From assembly GCA_963922875.1 (NCBI GenBank), contig CAWUJH010000001.1, forward strand, positions 248,001 through 312,000: DNA of 64,000 nt. Direction: 5' to 3'. Under the pieces are notes generated by a model. The model made no database searches and had not been told where the DNA came from. It saw only the letters and a list, made by a program, of their open reading frames with translations. Shown here piece by piece: positions 60,800 to 64,000 of the stretch (position 1 is its first letter; each line of letters begins with the position of its first letter). The DNA comes from Ketobacter sp963922875. GTDB taxonomy: Bacteria; Pseudomonadota; Gammaproteobacteria; Pseudomonadales; Ketobacteraceae. The translations under genes and the position numbers were made by a program.

Positions 60800-62896
60800 T
60801 TGGGACTACGCACCCAACTATTGATTGTTGCACTGACTCTCCTACTGCTGCCTTGGGCAGGCTGTAACTATGTGCAGGAGATGGAAGATGTACTGCGCAC
60901 TAATCAAGCCGAGGCTGTCACCGACCAGGCTCAACTCATCACTCATTTCGTCAAGCGACGCCTGGTGGCTTCACGAGCCACAGAACGCCACCGTTTCTAT
61001 ACGCCGATTCGGTATCAGCCGGTACAGGTGGACGGTTATGATGACGACTGGCAATCCCATGTAATCACTGAACTGCGACCATTGCCCGCCCCGGCATTCA
61101 CAGAGAACCAAGCTGTCGACCGCGTATTCCTGCAAAAAGCTCTTTACCAAGAGCGCCTGTATCTGTTCTTGAACGTCAAGACCAGCGCCATTCATTATTA
61201 CCGACCTGGCGACAAGTTCGTCCTCAGTGATTACCTGCAATTAGATCTGAGCGAATTGGGTAACCGCAAACGCTTGGTTTTTTTTACCAGTGGTCCAGGC
61301 CCTATTCAAGCCTTTTCATGGGAAGCAGACCGCGACCAGTTAAGAGTAAACGAAACCATTCAGGCCTGGAGGGAAGAAACCAGTGAGGGCTATACGGTAG
61401 AAATCAGTATTCCCCAATCGGAAATGCTGGATACCTTCGATATTAGTCTGTTTAGCCCCAAGATGGCTAATCAACCATCACAACTTTGGGCCACCACCCA
61501 ACAGGATAACCAGCCTTCCTATTGGCTAAAACCCATTGAAGAGCTGAGCGACGATCTCACGCCTTATCGTAGCCTGAAACAAGACGTAGTGGTGGTAGAC
61601 CACGAAGGCTGGCCCTTGACGGTACAGAGGGATTGGTTATCCGAATCGATTCTTGCGAGCGAACGCACTTTGCCACGGGGTCTTATTAATACCGGGTTGA
61701 GCCGCCTCTATCGAACCCTGATTAATCGACTCACGCCGTCGAGCAGCCATGCTTTTTGGCCGCTTTCCAGTGTCAACTTAAGCGCCGAGCAAGACCAGAT
61801 CAAACTGTCAAATTTGCCCCTCAAGCCACCCTTGACCCTGGCCAATTGGTATCAGTTGGAAGACAGCCCGCAAGCGGCCTTGTTAGTGGTGCAGCCGGTC
61901 ATGCAAAACACTCAGGTTATTGCTTATGTGATTCTCAGCCAAACCAGCGATGCACTTATCAGCCTAACCAATGATGCCTTGCGTACGGTCACCCATCGAA
62001 CCCTGCTTATCCTGCTGTTCGTGGTGGCGGTATTAGTGTTGTTTGCCAGCGTCCTTTCCTGGCGCATAAGACGCCTGAATCATGCCATTGAAGTGGCGAT
62101 TGAACAGGAAGGCGTCCATAACGCGTTCAAGCCCTCTCAGCGTAGTGACGAAGTGGGCGATCTATCACGCAGCTTTAATACCTTGCTGCAACGCATTCAA
62201 CAACACACAGACTATCTGGCCACCTTAAACAGCAAACTAGCCCACGAATTACGCACGCCTCTGGCGATTGTTAAATCCTCCCTGGAAATGGTGAAGTGTG
62301 AGCCAGAAAGTGCGATCTATCTGCAACGGGCAGAAGACGGCAGTGAACGCCTGCGTCGAATTCTTTCCGCCATGAGTGAAGCCAGCCGGGTAGAGCAAAC
62401 GATTCAGCAAAGTGATTTTGAAAATTTTGATGTTAGCCATTGGTTACAAGAGCTGGCCCAAGCCTACGCGGATACCTATTCAGACCACCATTTTCCCTGT
62501 CAGCTGGATATTCAGCCAGCCTTCATAAAGGGAAGTCCTGAATTACTAGCCCAAATGCTGGATAAGCTGGTGGACAACGCTCGCAGTTTCGCACCCAGCA
62601 ACACCGACATCCGCTTTCACCTGCACGCGAATCAGGACACCTATTATCTGGACGTTGAAAATTCGGGACCGCCTTTGCCGGTCAATATTGAAGGGCAGTT
62701 GTTTGATTCTTTGGTGACAGAACGCCAAAGCCGTTCGCCAGATACCAGTCACTTGGGATTGGGGCTTTATATTGTACGTTTAATATGCAGTGCTCATGGT
62801 GGACGCGTCAGCGCTCACAATACAGACCCAAACACGACCGAGCCAGCAGGCGTTTTATTTCGGATCGAACTACCCATATGGAAGAACCCTGACTAA
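60800..62896 (+). CDS. Sensor histidine kinase, PdsS-like
   Basis: A 698-aa membrane kinase. TTG start with AAAGGA eight bases upstream. An N-terminal helix (QLLIVALTLLLLPWAG) and a second helix near residue 400 bound a large periplasmic domain, whose VDGYDDDWQSH segment resembles a CBM9/DOMON-like sugar-binding module. HAMP, then the H-box with His482 in LAHELRTPLAI, then the ATPase domain with DNARSFAPS and HLGLGLYIVRLI. Length and layout match the sensor kinase of the proteobacterial dedicated sortase system. No sortase or sortase substrate gene is within the window. Confidence 0.85.
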   Translation: MGLRTQLLIVALTLLLLPWAGCNYVQEMEDVLRTNQAEAVTDQAQLITHFVKRRLVASRATERHRFYTPIRYQPVQVDGYDDDWQSHVITELRPLPAPAFTENQAVDRVFLQKALYQERLYLFLNVKTSAIHYYRPGDKFVLSDYLQLDLSELGNRKRLVFFTSGPGPIQAFSWEADRDQLRVNETIQAWREETSEGYTVEISIPQSEMLDTFDISLFSPKMANQPSQLWATTQQDNQPSYWLKPIEELSDDLTPYRSLKQDVVVVDHEGWPLTVQRDWLSESILASERTLPRGLINTGLSRLYRTLINRLTPSSSHAFWPLSSVNLSAEQDQIKLSNLPLKPPLTLANWYQLEDSPQAALLVVQPVMQNTQVIAYVILSQTSDALISLTNDALRTVTHRTLLILLFVVAVLVLFASVLSWRIRRLNHAIEVAIEQEGVHNAFKPSQRSDEVGDLSRSFNTLLQRIQQHTDYLATLNSKLAHELRTPLAIVKSSLEMVKCEPESAIYLQRAEDGSERLRRILSAMSEASRVEQTIQQSDFENFDVSHWLQELAQAYADTYSDHHFPCQLDIQPAFIKGSPELLAQMLDKLVDNARSFAPSNTDIRFHLHANQDTYYLDVENSGPPLPVNIEGQLFDSLVTERQSRSPDTSHLGLGLYIVRLICSAHGGRVSAHNTDPNTTEPAGVLFRIELPIWKNPD

Positions 62897-62928
62897 ACTG
62901 GGGTAAGTTGTGTCAAGAGTCTATCTCT

Positions 62929-63273
62929 ATGTCTATTGAAAATAATAATGATGAACGTCGTAGTGCGCCCCGCAGAGACCTGGAGGAAACCTTGTTTATA
63001 GAATCCGTATCCTCTGAACAACTAAGGCCAATGGAGCCTTCCACGGCGAACACGGTCAATGTTTCCGCCAATGGCATGCAAGTGGAACTGGATTTTCCCG
63101 TGCTGGAAGATTCTGATATTGCCCTTTGGATAAACGACCCTGACGGCAGCCGCTCCCTGGTGGGTGGCACCATTCGTTGGGTCAGAGACAATGAATCCGG
63201 TGGTTACCTGGTAGGCATTGAGCTGGATGATGACTCAACACCTACCGTACAGCAATGGCTAAAGCCCAATTAA
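62929..63273 (+). CDS. PilZ domain protein
   Basis: A 114-aa protein that is mostly one PilZ domain, the c-di-GMP receptor fold. The binding motifs are RRSAPRRD (RxxxR) near residue 10 and NVSANGM (D/NxSxxG) near residue 43. The frame is open to a TTG at 62908, but the ATG at 62929 follows AAGAG. It lies 32 bp after the kinase gene and is convergent with the DUF349 gene, overlapping its stop. Ligand binding is likely; target unknown. Confidence 0.88.
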   Translation: MSIENNNDERRSAPRRDLEETLFIESVSSEQLRPMEPSTANTVNVSANGMQVELDFPVLEDSDIALWINDPDGSRSLVGGTIRWVRDNESGGYLVGIELDDDSTPTVQQWLKPN

Positions 63274-64000
63274 TGGGCCTGGCTCTTTTTATTTACCTGG
63301 TTTAATACCGCTTTAAACCGTTGCGATAGTTGCGCTCGCTCCAGAGCAATGGTTGGCCCCAATTGACACCAATCCATCTGTAACTGCTCTATTTGCAGAC
63401 CATAACTTTTCGCATCCGCTCGCTGACTCAAGCCATCAGATAATCGATCAACCTGGAGCGTCATGCGGCGATGTCGGTCTTCATCCGGCGAATCAACACC
63501 GGCGGCAATTTCCAACTTTATGCATAAGTCTCGTAGCTTCTCACCATTCTGTTTTAAGGTCTCCAACTCCGGATGAGTGCCATCACGCAGTAACTCCTGA
63601 GCCTGATTAAAACGCTCGCTTAATGCTTTATCCACCTCAGCGGGCAGATCCATATCCCCTTCCCACTGTGCATCAGGGCTGACGTCCACTTCAGTTTCAG
63701 AGCCGCCACTAAGGGCGAGGGTTTCCAATTCGTCACAAATGGCTGCGCGCCGCCACATTTCGTTAATGCTGTGAACTCTCTGAGCATTTTGCACTACGGC
63801 TAAGCGCTCTTTAAACTGCTTACACACATCGCGGTAGCGGTTTTGCAATTCAGTTTGCTGTTCTCGCGGCAACGCCGTTAACTCGGAAAAGCGTTGCTGC
63901 AGGGTTCTAAAATCCTGCTCGGCTTCTGCGGCATCGCTAAAGTGACTTTCGGCCAGCTGTTCAATTTGTTCACATAGATGTTCACCATGAACCAGATTCT
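63270..64000 (-). CDS. DUF349 domain-containing protein, 5' end beyond the window
   Basis: At least 243 residues of a highly charged, alpha-helical protein. The frame runs without a stop from 63270 through the right edge; the visible part begins inside ...LVHGEHLCEQIEQLAES, and the TTG near 63872 is only an internal leucine. Blocks such as DVCKQFKERLAVVQNAQRV resemble the DUF349 repeats of a family with long coiled regions. Function unknown. Its stop overlaps that of the PilZ gene. Confidence 0.75.
   Translation of the reverse strand, partial: NLVHGEHLCEQIEQLAESHFSDAAEAEQDFRTLQQRFSELTALPREQQTELQNRYRDVCKQFKERLAVVQNAQRVHSINEMWRRAAICDELETLALSGGSETEVDVSPDAQWEGDMDLPAEVDKALSERFNQAQELLRDGTHPELETLKQNGEKLRDLCIKLEIAAGVDSPDEDRHRRMTLQVDRLSDGLSQRADAKSYGLQIEQLQMDWCQLGPTIALERAQLSQRFKAVLNQVNKKSQAH

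Overview
This window looks like chromosomal DNA of a free-living, probably marine or aquatic gammaproteobacterium of the Pseudomonadales/Oceanospirillales type. The evidence is the lipid A and LPS-core gene set (waaA, msbA, YrbL-like and ELM1-like proteins, many glycosyltransferases) lying close to thiC and glnE, an OmpW porin, an LpoB-like lipoprotein, and a two-component pair of the proteobacterial dedicated-sortase type. No genus is claimed. I see no tRNA, rRNA, IS element, prophage or CRISPR array. Coding density is high and nearly all genes look intact.

Layout. 0-4.2 kb (minus strand): thiC, waaA and a GT25 glycosyltransferase. 4.5-9.7 kb (plus): a tight LPS-core/polysaccharide operon of ugd, a GT4, a CgeB-like glycosyltransferase, a YrbL-like kinase-fold protein and a second GT4. 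9.8-15.4 kb (minus): an ELM1-family protein, glnE and a TMTC-like GT-C membrane protein, apparently cotranscribed. 15.5-26.6 kb: an AT-richer O-antigen-type region with two GT2 enzymes, msbA, an RgpF-like protein, the complete dTDP-L-rhamnose set rfbACDB, a GT4 and an O-antigen ligase/polymerase-like protein. 26.7-37.3 kb: acyltransferase 3, a lone GspE-like ATPase, a UPF0114 protein, a PutA without its DNA-binding domain, argA, a double thioredoxin-fold protein whose start is unclear, and a DUF2059 protein.

37.3-47.6 kb is the most interesting section, a guanidine-assimilation operon. A perfect sigma54 -24/-12 motif and a good sigma70 promoter precede a well-conserved guanidine-I (ykkC) riboswitch. 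Then follow an ABC importer (binding protein, permease, ATPase), two DUF1989 carboxyguanidine deiminase subunits, a biotin-dependent guanidine carboxylase (usually annotated as urea carboxylase) and allophanate hydrolase. Together they would import guanidine, carboxylate it, deiminate it to allophanate and release ammonia and CO2. The leader has an unusual architecture. Two arms, 37444-37469 and 37709-37734, can pair over 26 positions with one mismatch and three G-U wobbles, enclosing the sigma70 promoter and the aptamer. Only the sigma54 transcript would carry both arms. I did not recognise this arrangement as a described form of the riboswitch.

47.6-64 kb: a YdjM-like membrane protein, a sulfotransferase, a UPF0104/LPG-synthase-like membrane protein, an alpha/beta hydrolase overlapping a DUF748 (AsmA-like) protein, OmpW, a large Ig-like lipoprotein, an LpoB-like lipoprotein, a small conserved protein, the PdsR/PdsS-like two-component pair with no sortase in view, a PilZ protein, and a DUF349 protein cut by the window edge.
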